Source of the DNA: Chimonanthus salicifolius
Lineage: Eukaryota; Streptophyta; Magnoliopsida; Laurales; Calycanthaceae
Length of the DNA: 64,000 nt
Reading direction: 5' to 3'
Assembly (NCBI GenBank): GCA_013350335.1
Contig: CM023532.1
Location: 32,799,708 to 32,863,707, forward strand
Shown: piece by piece, positions 34,679-45,349 of the stretch
Position numbering within the stretch: the stretch's first letter is position 1
Layout: every line of letters starts with the position of its first letter
The notes under the pieces: generated by a model
Database searches by the model: none
Told to the model about the DNA's origin: nothing
The model's input: only the letters and a program-made list of their open reading frames with translations
Program-made: the position numbers and the translations under genes

Positions 34679-35039
34679 CAGAGGTCGAAAATTCGGCCCA
34701 GTCGAATTTTCGGCTGAATTTTGATCTCGGCCCAATCTTTTCTCTCTCATTTTTTTTTTTAAAATCTGGGTGGTTTTTTTTTTGAAAGAATTTAAAAAAA
34801 TAAAAAAGATTTTTCTTTTAAAAAATTATAAATATAAATATCGGCCGAGATATCGACTGGGCCCACGCCGATATTTGTTTTTTTTTCTAAATAAAAAATA
34901 AAAATTGACCGAGATCTCGGTCAAGATCTCGGTCGTATCGGCTGAACTTTTCTCTCTCTGGCCGATACGTATATCGGCGTTCGAAATCCCGATATATATC
35001 GGCCGATATGCACAGTATCGACCGAATTTTTGACCCCTG
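34679..35039 (+). mobile_element. CGGCCGAT-type hAT-like MITE, copy 5
   Basis: Starts CAGAGGTCGAAAATTCGG and ends TTTTTGACCCCTG. The flanking octamers GTTGCAAG (34671-34678) and ATTGCAAG (35040-35047) match at 7 of 8. The 361-bp body carries ATATCGGCCGAGATATCG, a CTCTCTCATTTTTTT block and TATATATCGGCCGATATG. This is one of the clearest copies, and its orientation matches the copy at 14548. Confidence 0.82.
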
Positions 35040-35047
35040 ATTGCAAG

Positions 35048-35817
35048 ATTGAGTTCATGTTCTAAGACTTGAACCGGACATAATTCACAAGAACTCATCA
35101 ACACCTATGCAGGTATGTGTGGGCCGTTTTTGTTGTATTTACCTCTCTACTCTCTAGGGTGTGGTCCTTGTTCCATATCCATTATTTCCTTCAGAGTCGG
35201 TTTCTTTGGTAATTGGATAAATGGAAGAGTGGAAGACCCTTTTAAATTGTTAACGATGTCATGTTTTAGGATCTCAAAGTAATTAATTTAATCATTAGTA
35301 AGGTTTTTATTTATTTATTTGGTATCAGCTTTTTAAATTCTACTTTTTCAATTTTCGTTCGATTAATTTTTAAATGTAAAAAACATGTTTGAATTTTACA
35401 ATTGTTCAGATGGGCCAACTTGCTTTCTAATCTACAGCAGTCCAAAGCTTCCAATGTACGTAATGGAATATTAATGTGGTAGACTTAAGCTAATTTCGTT
35501 ATTCTCATGGAGCTTCGTTAGTTCCTCTTGTGGACACTGTTGATATATCTGGACACAATTGATCTCACTCATTAAGCACGGGCCCTTCCCTGAGGGCCAT
35601 TCATATAGCCCCGCTGGACATCTACTCATGCCTCTAGGCAAATATTGAGCTGGGCCCTGCACTGCCAATGGGCCTGAAAATCAGCCTAATAAAGATTGAA
35701 GATGGGCTGACCCAACTTAGTTGATCAGAGGCAAATCCTTTTCATTGCACATGTTTACTACCATCAGATAACTTGAAACATGATATTTTATCACAATATA
35801 TATATTGCATTGACATT
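35048..35817. other. intergenic, no gene seen
   Basis: No recognised feature. The 65-codon minus frame at 35471 has no domain. Confidence 0.4.
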
Positions 35818-35939
35818 TGTTGGGGTTGTGAAGTCCCATATTGGAACTTGGAAGTGCAGAGAGAGATCTAGAGATTTATAAAGGACTTGGTCGTTTTACC
35901 TAAAAGCATTAGTCTTTTGAATGGAACCTAGTCCTAACA
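35818..35939 (+). mobile_element. solo LTR of the 17689 TRIM family
   Basis: TGTTGGGG to CCTAACA, 122 bp, the same length as the LTR at 17689-17810. It shares AGTCCCATATTGGAA-like, GAGAGAGATCTA and TTTATAAAGGACTTGG blocks. ACATT precedes it and, with a one-base overlap at the end, ACATT follows it, consistent with a 5-bp duplication. There is no primer-binding site downstream, so it is a solo LTR left by recombination. Confidence 0.75.
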
Positions 35940-36399
35940 CATTTTACCTATCAAAATATATAATCCATTGATTGTGTTTGAAATATCAAATGATATTTCC
36001 AAACTATTCTGCAGGCTGAAGTATGGGTTTCGGGCTAAAATTTTGAGTTTCAGCTCCAAACATGGGAAACTATCAACAAAGAGATCAGATTTCATTCAAC
36101 GAAGTATAGATTAATGAATTCATGCACATTCTATGAACCCTTGGGAGCATGGGTTGAAACCTCGATCTCGACCGATATATCAGCTACAAAATCTCTCTTT
36201 TATTCATTTTTTTAATTAAAACCACCGATCAGGGGTACAGATATCGTCCGATATGAAACGTATTAGCCGATATATATCGGTTTTTAACTCCCGTGTAATA
36301 TCGGCCGATATTTATTGTATCGGCCATACAGCCCATTTCTCGGCCGATATATCGGTGATATATATCGGTCCGATATCGGCCGAGATGATTTATGTCGGT

Positions 36400-38822
36400 T
36401 TTTTTTTTTTGAGTAGTCAAGAGAAAAAATCATTAAGAAAAACTTAAAGCTTAAATACAAAGAAATGGTCTAAAAGTATTAGACCATGTGGGAGAAGGAG
36501 AAGAAGAAGGGGAAGGAGAAAAGGAGGAACATAGTACAAAGCATCATATAAAGAACACGTCCTCCCAGTGGTTGTCAACTCCCAGTTTGGCAAAATAATC
36601 TGCCACTCCATTAGCTGATCATTGGACTTGAGCAAAAGATACTCCCAACTCACTGGCCAACAGTCTTACCTCCCTGATCACATTATTTAGTCTTCAAGGT
36701 GGTCTTTTCGAACCTGTAGCCCATTTAAATGCATTTGCCGAGTCCCCTTTAATAACCAAATTACCTCCTCCAAAATCCTTCCAAATTGTGAGGGCTCTCA
36801 AAATACTAAGAATTTCTGCTTCATTTGAATCTTTGATCCCCACCGACTCATTGAACATTATGGCACACTCTCCCTTATGATTTCTAAGTATTCTGCCAAT
36901 ACCTGCGGGTCCCGATTTGCCTTTAGATGCACCATCTACATTTAACTTCCAAGAATCCGGTTGAGGTAACTCCCATAACTCCACCTTCTTAACCTTCCGA
37001 CATTGGTTCATCAAACAACCTTCCCAAGATACCATAAGATCACTGATTTTTAGGCCCTTTAAAGTTGGGATCCGCCAATAACCATACAAATCATCTCCAT
37101 TTTGCTTTTTGAAAAAGGTCATCCTCAGACGAACAAATTCCTTCGAAAATTCGAGCATTCCTTTCCTTCTATAAGGACCAAAGGATTACGGCCGGGATTA
37201 AAAGCCATGCAATTTTCAATATAGGCTTCAATTGCAAAAGATACCAAGACTCTAGAGATTGAAAACAAGTATTAGCAAATACCCATGGGATGCCCAGAAA
37301 AGCACATAAACTTTGTCCACAAACCTTTTGCAACATTACAATTAACAAACAAATGATTAACATTTTCCGGAGAGGATTCACAAAGGACACACTTCAATTC
37401 ACCCTCATCCCTAAGCAGTCCTCTTCTTTTCAATTCTTCATTCGTTGAGATCTTCTCCTTCATGACACACCAAAGAAAGATTTGCACCCTTGGTGGTGCA
37501 ACACTTCCAAGCTAAATGTGATACCCTTTCATTACTGGAAAATTGACTTTGAGCCAATTTAACCATTGCTCCCACTGAAAACATACCAGAAGAAGCACCA
37601 GACCAGATCAGTTCATCAGAATCAGTTGGTACGAAGACAAACTCTCCCAACAAACTCAAGAGATCATCACAACTAACCACTTCAAAGGATCTTAAGTCTC
37701 TTCTGAGATCCAAATTCCAAGAGACCACCCCATTCTCATATTTGACAACATCTTGAACCAATGCATTAGCATTCCTCGAGATTCTGAATAGTCTTGGGAA
37801 ATTTCCATAAGGGGATTCACACCAATCCACAGATCTTTCCAAAAAAGTGTTCTATCGCCTTTTCCAACCAAAAATCTTAAATTTTGTCTAAACAATCTTC
37901 CAACAAGGCCAATACCAGACCCGATTTTCCACCAAGCTTTGATGATTGGGGAGCCACAATTATCAACTCTATCACCAAGGAACCACCTACCTTTATCCTT
38001 CATTCCATATCTAGCTACTAAGACCTTGACCCAAAGAGCATCCTTTTCTCTACCAAGCCCATTTACATAGCAAAGCTTGGTTTTTCAACTGGAAAGGCAC
38101 AATACCTAGTCCTCCTTTCAATTTGAGTTTGACCACTTCTGGGCAGGCCACAAGGTGAACTTTCCTTTGAGACTCCTTATCTCCCCACAAGAAGCTTCTA
38201 AAAATTTGCTCGAACTTTCTCTCAATACCCTTAGGAAGTTGAAAAAGAGATAGATAGAAGGTTGGTAAGTTAAGGAGAACCGCCTTCATAAGAGTAACCC
38301 TGCCGCCCAAAGATAAGAACTTTCTGCACCAACCAGCCAATCTTCTTTCCACTCTTTCTATAACTGGAGTCCAAAAACTTTTGATTCTAGGATTACCACC
38401 GATCGGCAAACCAAGGTAAGTGAAGGGGAGAGTACCAACGCCACAACAAATACTTTCAGCGAACTCTTTAAGACGATCATTCTCAATGCCAATTCCAATG
38501 AGTGAACTCTTCGCCAGATAATTCTAAGTCCAGAAACCATTTCAAAACATCTTAGAATAGCCTTGAACTCCAAGAGCTCCTGCCTAGTAGGATCACAAAA
38601 GAACAGTGTATCATCTGCAAACTGTAAGTGGGTGATGATCGGACCATTACGCTCCACCTTGAAGCCTTTCACAATTCTAAGCTTCTTAGCTTTTTCCACC
38701 AACATGTTCAAACTTTCTCTGACCAAAGTAAAGATGAAGGGAGACAAAGGGTCACCTTGTCTCAATCCTCTAGTCGCATGAATTGGGTGAGTAGGGGAGC
38801 CATTCACCAATATCAAAACGGT
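36400..38822 (-). mobile_element. 5'-truncated LINE (non-LTR retrotransposon)
   Basis: Runs right to left on the minus strand. The poly(A) tail appears as the poly(T) run at about 36400-36411. The coding part stops abruptly at about 38822 within the reverse-transcriptase palm, where CGGCCGAT element sequence resumes, so ORF1, the endonuclease and the RT fingers are missing. This is typical of incomplete target-primed reverse transcription. The target was GTCGG/TTATGGGCC inside the MITE. Protein evidence is given under the ORF2 pseudogene. Confidence 0.9.
36590..38822 (-). pseudogene. LINE ORF2 remnant: reverse transcriptase, zf-RVT, RNase H
   Basis: Domains in order on the minus strand: RT palm (38816-38358) with RGLRQGDPLSPF and the catalytic FADDTLFF; RT thumb/connection (38409-38050) with LSLGGRVTLMKAVL and SFLWGD; a linker region in two frames (38003-37438); zf-RVT (37487-37272) with MQIFLWCVMKEKISTNE and CVLCESSPENVNHLFVNC; RNase H (37158-36694) with NVDGASKGKSGPAGIG, EAEILSILRAL and IKGDSANAFKW, which give the Asp-Glu-Asp catalytic set. 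The final SANGVADYFAKLG lies at about 36600-36635, preceded by an in-frame TGA where relatives usually have Arg. At least five frame changes separate the domains, so it is dead. Confidence 0.9.
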
Positions 38823-39176
38823 TATGGGCCTGGGTCAAAATATCAGCCTATATCGGCCCAATATCGGCCCAGATATCAGCCGATATTTACGTTTTCAATT
38901 TAAAAAAAAAAAAAACAGTTTCTTTTTCGGTTTTTTTATATTTTTTAATTCAAAAATAAAATAAAATAATACCGATATTTTTTTTAAAAAAAAAGAGGAG
39001 AGAGAATCATATAGCCGAATTATCGCCTGGGCATTTTTTGCACCCCTGCCACCGATATCGGCGATATATATCAGGTGATTACATCGGATATTGTCCGATA
39101 TCACAAATATCAGCCGATACAATATAAATTTTAAAGCCGATATATATCGGTCAATATTAAAATCTCTGCTTTAGAG

Positions 39177-39720
39177 TAAGTGAATGAAACTCTGCTATGT
39201 TTTTTTCCCGCAACAGATCGATTGAGACACGAGATCGTAGCATACGTGCTGACGCCCAAGTCAATTTGATCTGTTGCATTTTCTTGCCATTTCTTTTGCC
39301 TCCTGGACTAGTGACTGTTCACCTTTCTTCCTACCTTCTCAAGTTCAATTTTGTTGGCTATTTCCTATTAAAAGAGTCTGATTTCATTGGAACTGAGAAC
39401 TTTATATCTGATATCTCTATGGTTTTCTCAAATTCCAGTCAGTTAGCTTTCAATAACTTTGTTACATTTTGGAAGTAGATTTTACTCCATTCTTCTGCAT
39501 GACATTTTTAAAGATGAATTCTACTTATGTATTTTAACACAAATTAAGAAGTATTTTGCCATGCATTTCAACCGCATGAAAATATGAAATCATAAACCAC
39601 ATTAGATGGGAAATTATTTTTATGTGCTTTGTGTTAGAAATAAAATCATGCAGTGCTCTACTAGTTTTAGAAATCTTGTGATTAGTAGGTTGGCGGTCTC
39701 TTTCAAGTCTCTATGTTATA
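39177..39720. other. intergenic, no gene seen
   Basis: A 93-codon plus-strand frame (39197-39478) has no recognised domain. Confidence 0.4.
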
Positions 39721-39910
39721 CTTCCTCCGTCCCATTTTAGTTATAACATTTAAAATATTTGTATTTTTTAAGAAACACTCTATATAAGACTAGCATTCTA
39801 TATCATCTCATCTATTTTCAACACATTTTATGCTACTTCCAATATAAATGAGAACTATTTTGGAACAATTTAAAAATCCAAATAAGACAACTAAATTGAG
39901 ACAAAGGGAG
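39721..39910. mobile_element. Stowaway-like MITE, copy 2
   Basis: CTTCCTCCGTCCC at the left, inverted GAGACAAAGGGAG at the right, TA on both sides. It has subterminal TTTAGTTATAACATTT and AAGACAACTAAATTG partners. 190 bp. Confidence 0.85.
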
Positions 39911-40755
39911 TATTTTATCATACAATGCAATGAATGTTGGTATTTGATGGTAAACTTGGCTTTCTCCTACTATTGCTCCATGAGTAGAACTTGGCCTTCT
40001 ATTTATTGTTACCAAAGAGGGGTTGGATTGCCACTCTTGGAATCCTTGGCCCACGTAGGAGCCCATAAGGCCTCAATGATAAAAGAGCTCCAACAGCTCG
40101 CGTCAATTTAAAAGTTTTTCATCATGAAAAAAACTCATGGTGCAAAAATTACTGTCCCACTTAAAATAGTAATACAATTAAAAATTCTTATGATTATGAT
40201 GAAGAAATCACAAATCAAAGTGTCCTTCATTGGCGTGCATGTTGATCCAAAAAAAATGATCATCCACAGTGTCTATTGTATCATTCACACATATAGTCGA
40301 AAGATGAATTTATTAGAAAGATCTTTCTTTTGAATATGTAGTTTATCAGAACCACTTTGATTAAATCAATCAATATATATTTGTTAAGCTATAAAACATT
40401 TAATTAGTTTAATTTTATGGACTTTAAAAATATGATTTTATTGATCCAATTAAAATAACTTTTTATGTTTTTCAAATTCAAACAAACACTTTTGATACAT
40501 TTCTTTATTGCTTTATTTGGTGGATGCCACCTGGATGTGTTGGTTAATGCTGCATAGACCAATGTATGATTAAAATATGATGTAGAAGACATGGCAAAAC
40601 TACAAATGTCCAAGTTGTAAAAAAATTATTTAATAATTTATTTTTAGTCTTAGAAGTTAAAGTCGAAAATTATTCAGTTAATTTTATATTTAATAATTAA
40701 ATAAGTTTTATCTTATAACTAAGAAAAGAAAATTTCTTACGGCAACAAATTAACC
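39911..40755. other. intergenic, no gene seen
   Basis: AT-rich. Small frames at 40124 (+) and 40404 (-) show no domain. Confidence 0.4.
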
Positions 40756-40829
40756 TGGTCCCGGCGAGGCTCGAACTCGCGACCTTCGGCTCATAAGACC
40801 AACGCTCTAACCAACTGAGCTACGGGACC
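40756..40829 (-). tRNA. trnI-UAU: tRNA-Ile (anticodon UAU), no intron
   Basis: On the minus strand a complete 74-nt cloverleaf folds. The acceptor stem GGTCCCG/CGGGACC pairs perfectly. The D arm is GCTC-AGTTGGTTA-GAGC. The anticodon arm is TTGGT-CTTATGA-GCCGA (two G-U pairs), giving anticodon TAT after U33. A 5-base variable loop follows, then the T arm GCGAG-TTCGAGC-CTCGC and discriminator A73. The internal A box (TAGCTCAGTTGG) and B box (GAGTTCGAGCC) are canonical for RNA polymerase III. UAU reads AUA isoleucine codons. A T-rich stretch, TTTTCTTTT, about 25 bases downstream can act as terminator. CCA is not encoded, as expected for a nuclear gene. Confidence 0.93.
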
Positions 40830-41670
40830 GTGCTTTTTGATTGGCCAACACTTAATGTAATTGACATTTAATTATGATTCAGACAGTCTCCTTACTTGAA
40901 GAGAATGTGTTTTACATTTTAAAGGAGTATGTTCAAATGTGCAATATAGTAAATGATAAGATAGGACGTGGGTTAAGTTTTATTCTTTTATCATCCTAAC
41001 GATATAATTTTGGATCTTAAATTGAGAAATAGTTTCCTCAATACAGTCTCATTCATGTAACACTCTATATATTTAATCTAATCATTTACCATAAAGAAAA
41101 TGAATAATTGGACTTTTTTAAGTTTCTCAACTAAAATTATTTTGTTGATCATTGTCTAACATTTTTAAACCCACAATGCATTGCAAAGGAAAGTGTTGGA
41201 TAGTGAAGAAAAGACAAATAATCAAAATAATGATAATAGAGATGCCAATGTTATTTTGGATGACTAAATTAATTCTAAAAGATAAATTAAAAAAATATCA
41301 TATCGTTGACAATTTAAAAATATTTTCAATAGATGATAAATAAGAGAAATTCGTTATGACAGTTTGATTATGTAAGTAGAAGATTGAAGATGTCCTATTA
41401 TATAGAGTTGAAAAGTTACAAATATCAGAAATACGAATAAGAAATACACTACTCAAATTATAAAGAGAAGAAATAATAATAATAAAAAGATGTGACTATT
41501 ATGAATCAAAGGAAGAAGTAAAACTCAAAATTTGAACCCAAATAGATGACATTTTCACATTTGAGAATGCTAAGTAAAAAGTAAAAAATAAGATTACTAA
41601 GATTGATTCAATACGCAAATTAAACATTTTCATCATTAAAACCAAACAAGTTTGAAGCAATTCAATAATA
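40830..41670. other. intergenic, no gene seen
   Basis: AT-rich, no domain-bearing frame. Confidence 0.4.
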
Positions 41671-41858
41671 CTCCCTCCGTCCCAATTTAGTTGTCTCATT
41701 TGGATTTTTGAATTGTCCCAAAATAGTTGTCTATTTGCATAAAGTGTATTGAAAATAGATGAGAATTATCTCTAAACTAGGGTAGTTTAAAGTCAAATTT
41801 AAGTTCTTTAAAAAATACAAATGTTTAAAATGAGACAACTAAAATAGAACAGAGTGAG
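41671..41858. mobile_element. Stowaway-like MITE, copy 3
   Basis: CTCCCTCCGTCCCAATTTAG at the left and AACTAAAATAGAACAGAGTG at the right are inverted, with TA at both edges. 188 bp. Confidence 0.87.
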
Positions 41859-42494
41859 TAATAGACTAAAATTGTGAAATCAAGTGGTCTCCACTTAAAT
41901 TTTAACTCTTCATCAACCACCCCTACAATCGATTAGTAAAACTATAAATTGACATGTGGTATTTGAGTTCTTCTATAGTTGAAAATGTGAGTCTATTTTT
42001 TTTCAATCTTAGCCACATATATTATCTGAAGGCTCTTAAAATATAACTACTTCTTTCACAAAGTGAGTCAAGTCCAAAGATCATAGTTCATTTTCTTCAT
42101 TGCTCATGATAATATGATAAAATGCCCTAAATTAAAGAAGAGTATTATTCTCTTTTATTTTCTAATAAAAACTATTAATCAATTCAAAGTTTCCATTTAT
42201 TGTTTCTTCTTAAAAATTTGAGTCATTTTGTCGATCAAGAGAAAATCTATTATTAAATATAGTCAATCCATCCAAAATTAACTAATTGCCACCCTTGAAC
42301 ACTTTTGTTTATTATTTTCTAGCTGATGAAAAATAAAGAGTATAGAAATATATAAATGAGTCATTTTTGTATTCGTCCAAACAATTTGTTTTTATAAGAG
42401 AGGATCATAAAATTTTATTGAAAAAAAAAGGAGGTTATTTTCATTGAGTGCGATAGTATTTTGTTTATATAAAATAAAAAATAAGATTTTGAAG
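41859..42494. other. intergenic, no gene seen
   Basis: Nothing recognised. Confidence 0.4.
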
Positions 42495-42499
42495 CAAAT

Positions 42500-42741
42500 T
42501 GTAACAACCCGTCCTGACTTACCACAATATTTTCATTTTGGTCCAAAACAATGTGCACCGATTTTACATTGAGCCGAGTCTCATTCTCTGATTCAAAAGA
42601 TGTTGTGCCTATAGGAGGAAGGGTGCTCCATCGAAATTTCCAATCTCCTCAGCGAAGTGGGACTTTTTCATATATCCACACGCTCCACTTTCTTTCCTTT
42701 GCACAGCTGCTGTGCCTGGATGCCTGGACCTGAGCGTGACA
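42500..42741 (+). mobile_element. solo LTR with perfect 5-bp TSD
   Basis: TGTAACAACCCGTCC to GAGCGTGACA, 242 bp, bounded by CAAAT (42495-42499) and CAAAT (42742-42746). TG...CA ends and a perfect 5-bp duplication identify an LTR retrotransposon insertion reduced to one LTR. The family (Gypsy or Copia) cannot be told from the LTR. Confidence 0.85.
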
Positions 42742-42746
42742 CAAAT

Positions 42747-43340
42747 AATAAAGTCAATCTGAAATCAAATTTTAAAAGCTCGTTAGACCTAAATGGAATT
42801 CAAGATGTAGACAAACAACCTTTTATTATTAAATATAATAATATTTCTATAATAATTGGATTCTTTATGATAAAAGTATTTTCGATGTATTAAGTAGAGT
42901 CAATGCCCGTTGTACAAAACAAAGTAGAAACTTTTAGAATTCAAACTATAGAAAATTTTCATGATCCTTCTTCCTTCTTAGCCCCGATTCTGCTATAGCG
43001 TCAACCATCCGCAACCATAGAAAGAGAATCCTGTCTCATTTCTGCACAGTCAAGACTCTACTTTTATGAAGAAAGAGATGGGTGTGGCTCTGTTTCTCTC
43101 TTTTGCCAAACAAATTCAAAATCCCTTACAGATGCGGTCAGCGAAAGCAGCTTTTTCTTGGAAACCTAACTTTCCTTACGCGCAAGAACGTGGAAAAATC
43201 CAAAATCCGAACACCCCACAAAAGAGAAAAAGTCCAAAGATCCGACCTTTGCTTTCCCATGAAGGGGGGGTATGGAAATTCCTACTTTCTAAAAAACTGC
43301 TTTAAAAATTAGAATTGAATATTTTAAATTTTATTTTTGA
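42747..43340. other. intergenic; overlapping 76-79-codon frames
   Basis: Two overlapping plus-strand frames at 43066-43312 are low in complexity (Lys, Pro and Phe) and have no domain. I do not call a gene. Confidence 0.35.
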
Positions 43341-43513
43341 GTCTTTTTTTTTTAATTTATGTGTGAAAAATTACAGGAAATTCAGTGAAAAATCTCTACG
43401 AATGATATCCACTGTCTTTAGAGTACACTAGGGCAGAACATGGGGCTTGAATTTAGCACATCCCCGCTTCCTGAAACGAGATATTAATCAGTAGAGCGAT
43501 ACCTATGTGGACA
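43341..43513 (-). mobile_element. SINE of the 21475 family
   Basis: Reverse-complement body shared with 20908 and 21475: GTAGAGATTTTTCACTGAAT toward the tail, and AAATTCAAGCCCCATG as a worn B-box region. Poly(T) at about 43347-43356 marks the A tail. Confidence 0.65.
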
Positions 43514-43707
43514 ATTCTGAGTCTTTTAGAAAAAATAATATTTTTATTTTTGGCACATTTTCAAGACCTTGGGCTTGCTATTGCCCGTTAATTCAATGCA
43601 GATTCCAATTAAAAATGGTCCCAATCACCACATAAAAGACACGAGTATGGTGGAGAATGGGTAAGAGGGTTTGGTGGCCCACCAAGCTGGCCTTCCATGC
43701 ACCAACT

Positions 43708-43715
43708 TATAAAAA
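43708..43715 (+). promoter_or_regulatory. TATA box of the ATL gene
   Basis: TATAAAAA lies about 108 bases before the ATG at 43823, a fitting distance for a short leader starting near 43740. Confidence 0.55.
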
Positions 43716-43822
43716 TGTGATTAGAATCCAAAGTTCCTGCGAATCAGCATTTCTTAATAAATAGGTAAGACGAAAAGAAACAGAAGGGAAGGAAGACATT
43801 TTCTCAAACTTTCCAAGAAAAC

Positions 43823-44549
43823 ATGTCCGAAGAAAACTGGTTTTCTACCGGAGATCATAAGAATCGCGAAGGTGTAAATGGCAAGGTGCTGCTCACAGGA
43901 CTTCTGTCCCTTTCCTCGGTCGTCGTCTTCGTTTTCATCCTTCATATATATGCAAGGATGTGCTCTCCGGCGGCGGGCTAGACGCCGTGCCACCGCCATC
44001 GGAGAATTGAGCACTGGAACAACAGCAGCGGAGACTCGGGCCGAGCCTCCTAAGAGGGGGCTCGACCCTTCAGTCATCGCCACCCTACCTATCTTCGTCT
44101 ACAAGCTAAGGGACCGGATGGATGACGACGACGCCGTCGAGTGCCCGATCTGTTTAACAGCTCTAGAGCAAGAAGAGGTAGCTAGGCTTCTTCCCAATTG
44201 CAAGCACATATTCCATGCAGAGTGTATAGACATGTGGTTGCACTCCCACTCTACGTGCCCGAATTGCCGAATTGGGGCCGAGCTGAAAGCCCCGGAAGAG
44301 AGCCGGCAGCTGCCGGAGGTGCCAGTTGGCGCATCGGCTCCACCATTGAGTCATCAACAAGAGAGGCAGGAGTCAACAATGGCAACTGAGAATACATCGG
44401 ATGTTGCCGGGCAGTCTTCAAAGGCCGGTGGATCGGGTCCTTCACGACTGAGCTCTGTCCGAAGGATGCTCAGTTGGGAGAGATCGGAGCGGAGATCGCC
44501 GCATTCTTGTGGGCAAGCAGAAGTTGTGGAAGATTTGGAGAGACAATGA
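43823..44549 (+). pseudogene. ATL-type RING-H2 E3 ubiquitin ligase with an apparent frameshift
   Basis: From ATG 43823 the frame reads MSEENWFSTG, then a hydrophobic segment (about residues 21-41, with SSVVVFVFILHIYARM), which is the N-terminal membrane anchor usual for ATL proteins. This frame soon stops (TAG at about 43979). One base further on, the other frame carries the rest: an Arg-rich stop-transfer LRRRARRRA, the GLD motif GLDPSVIATLPIFVYK, and a RING-H2 finger CPICL...NCKHIFHAECIDMWLHSHST with CPNC. All eight zinc ligands (C, C, C, H, H, C, C, C) and the Trp are present, and the Ser-rich tail ends at TGA 44547-44549. The shift lies within about 43966-43978. An ATG at 43878 opens the RING frame without the anchor. 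Either this is a one-base assembly error, in which case the gene is intact, or a recent null or soluble allele. No intron is needed, as is usual for ATLs. Confidence 0.9.
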
Positions 44550-45349
44550 TTTGATTCTAGTTTTAAATTCCAAATTCAATTACATATTTTATCATTTGAT
44601 TACATTTTTTTCGATTGATTTGTTTCATATACAATTATTGTAGAGCTGAGGCTAATAGATAGATACACGAAAACATCCACAAACTCTTTGTATTTAATAA
44701 GTTCGGTAAAAATCAAGCTCAAAATTTCTACTCTAATTCTAAAAACTTATTCTCACTGTATGGGAGGAATAAGAGAGTGACCTTGGTTTTTTGACTATCT
44801 CTTCGTAAATGGAGTCAGGTGAGTTCAGGAAATAAGCTTATAATTATAATCATTTATTATTATTATTGTTTTGTTTGTTGTGTTGTACGTTTCCTATCTA
44901 AGATTAGATTAGATAATAAATAATAAATAGAAAATAACTTAGTAATATGATAGAATATTGGTTGTCTCAACTCTCAAATAGAATACGGGAAAAGACAGAT
45001 GCTAAATAATTTTAAAAGGGAATGATAGACTGTGGGATGAGAGAAAAAATATTTAAATAATTAATTTGTCCTAAATAGTCAGGGCAAGTGTTTTTTTTTA
45101 AATATCCAATGATGATTTTCTTTATGATTTAAATAATCTAGTTTTTATATGAAAAGTATTCTATTATAATGTTACAGAATATTACAATGTCAAACATATC
45201 TACCGATAAGCTGTAGAGGATTAATGGGACACTCCCATATTTTTTATAAGGGGATACCCATGGCACTTTATTTTCATTCAAATAACAGAAATACCCTTGA
45301 TTATACGTGGTGCAAAAGATTAAGAATTTAGGGCTGCAATTTAGATGGG
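44550..45349. other. ATL 3' flank and intergenic
   Basis: AT-rich with TTTAATAAG near 44693 as a possible polyadenylation signal. No other gene. Confidence 0.4.

Larger units (their letters stand above)
36240..39048 (-). mobile_element. CGGCCGAT-type hAT-like MITE, inner copy split by a LINE
   Basis: Ends CAGGGGTACAG and TTGCACCCCTG are well kept. The flanking octamers CCACCGAT (36232-36239) and CCACCGAT (39049-39056) are identical. With the LINE (about 36400-38822) removed, the element is about 386 bp, near the family length. The GAGGAGAGAGAATC block next to the right end shows the reversed orientation. It inserted into the outer copy, and the LINE then inserted into it. Confidence 0.82.
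36148..39168. mobile_element. CGGCCGAT-type hAT-like MITE, outer copy of a nest
   Basis: The left end CATGGGTTGAAAC and right end ATTAAAATCTCTG are worn termini. The flanks CTTGGGAG (36140-36147) and CTTTAGAG (39169-39176) match at 6 of 8. Only about 90 bp on the left and about 110 bp on the right belong to this copy. The rest is the second copy at 36240-39048, which itself contains the LINE. Confidence 0.65.

Noticed and set aside
36229..36447. Small frames rich in GRYISA or IGRY motifs
   Set aside because: They are translations of the CGGCCGATAT palindromes in the MITE. The same kind of peptide appears at the other copies.
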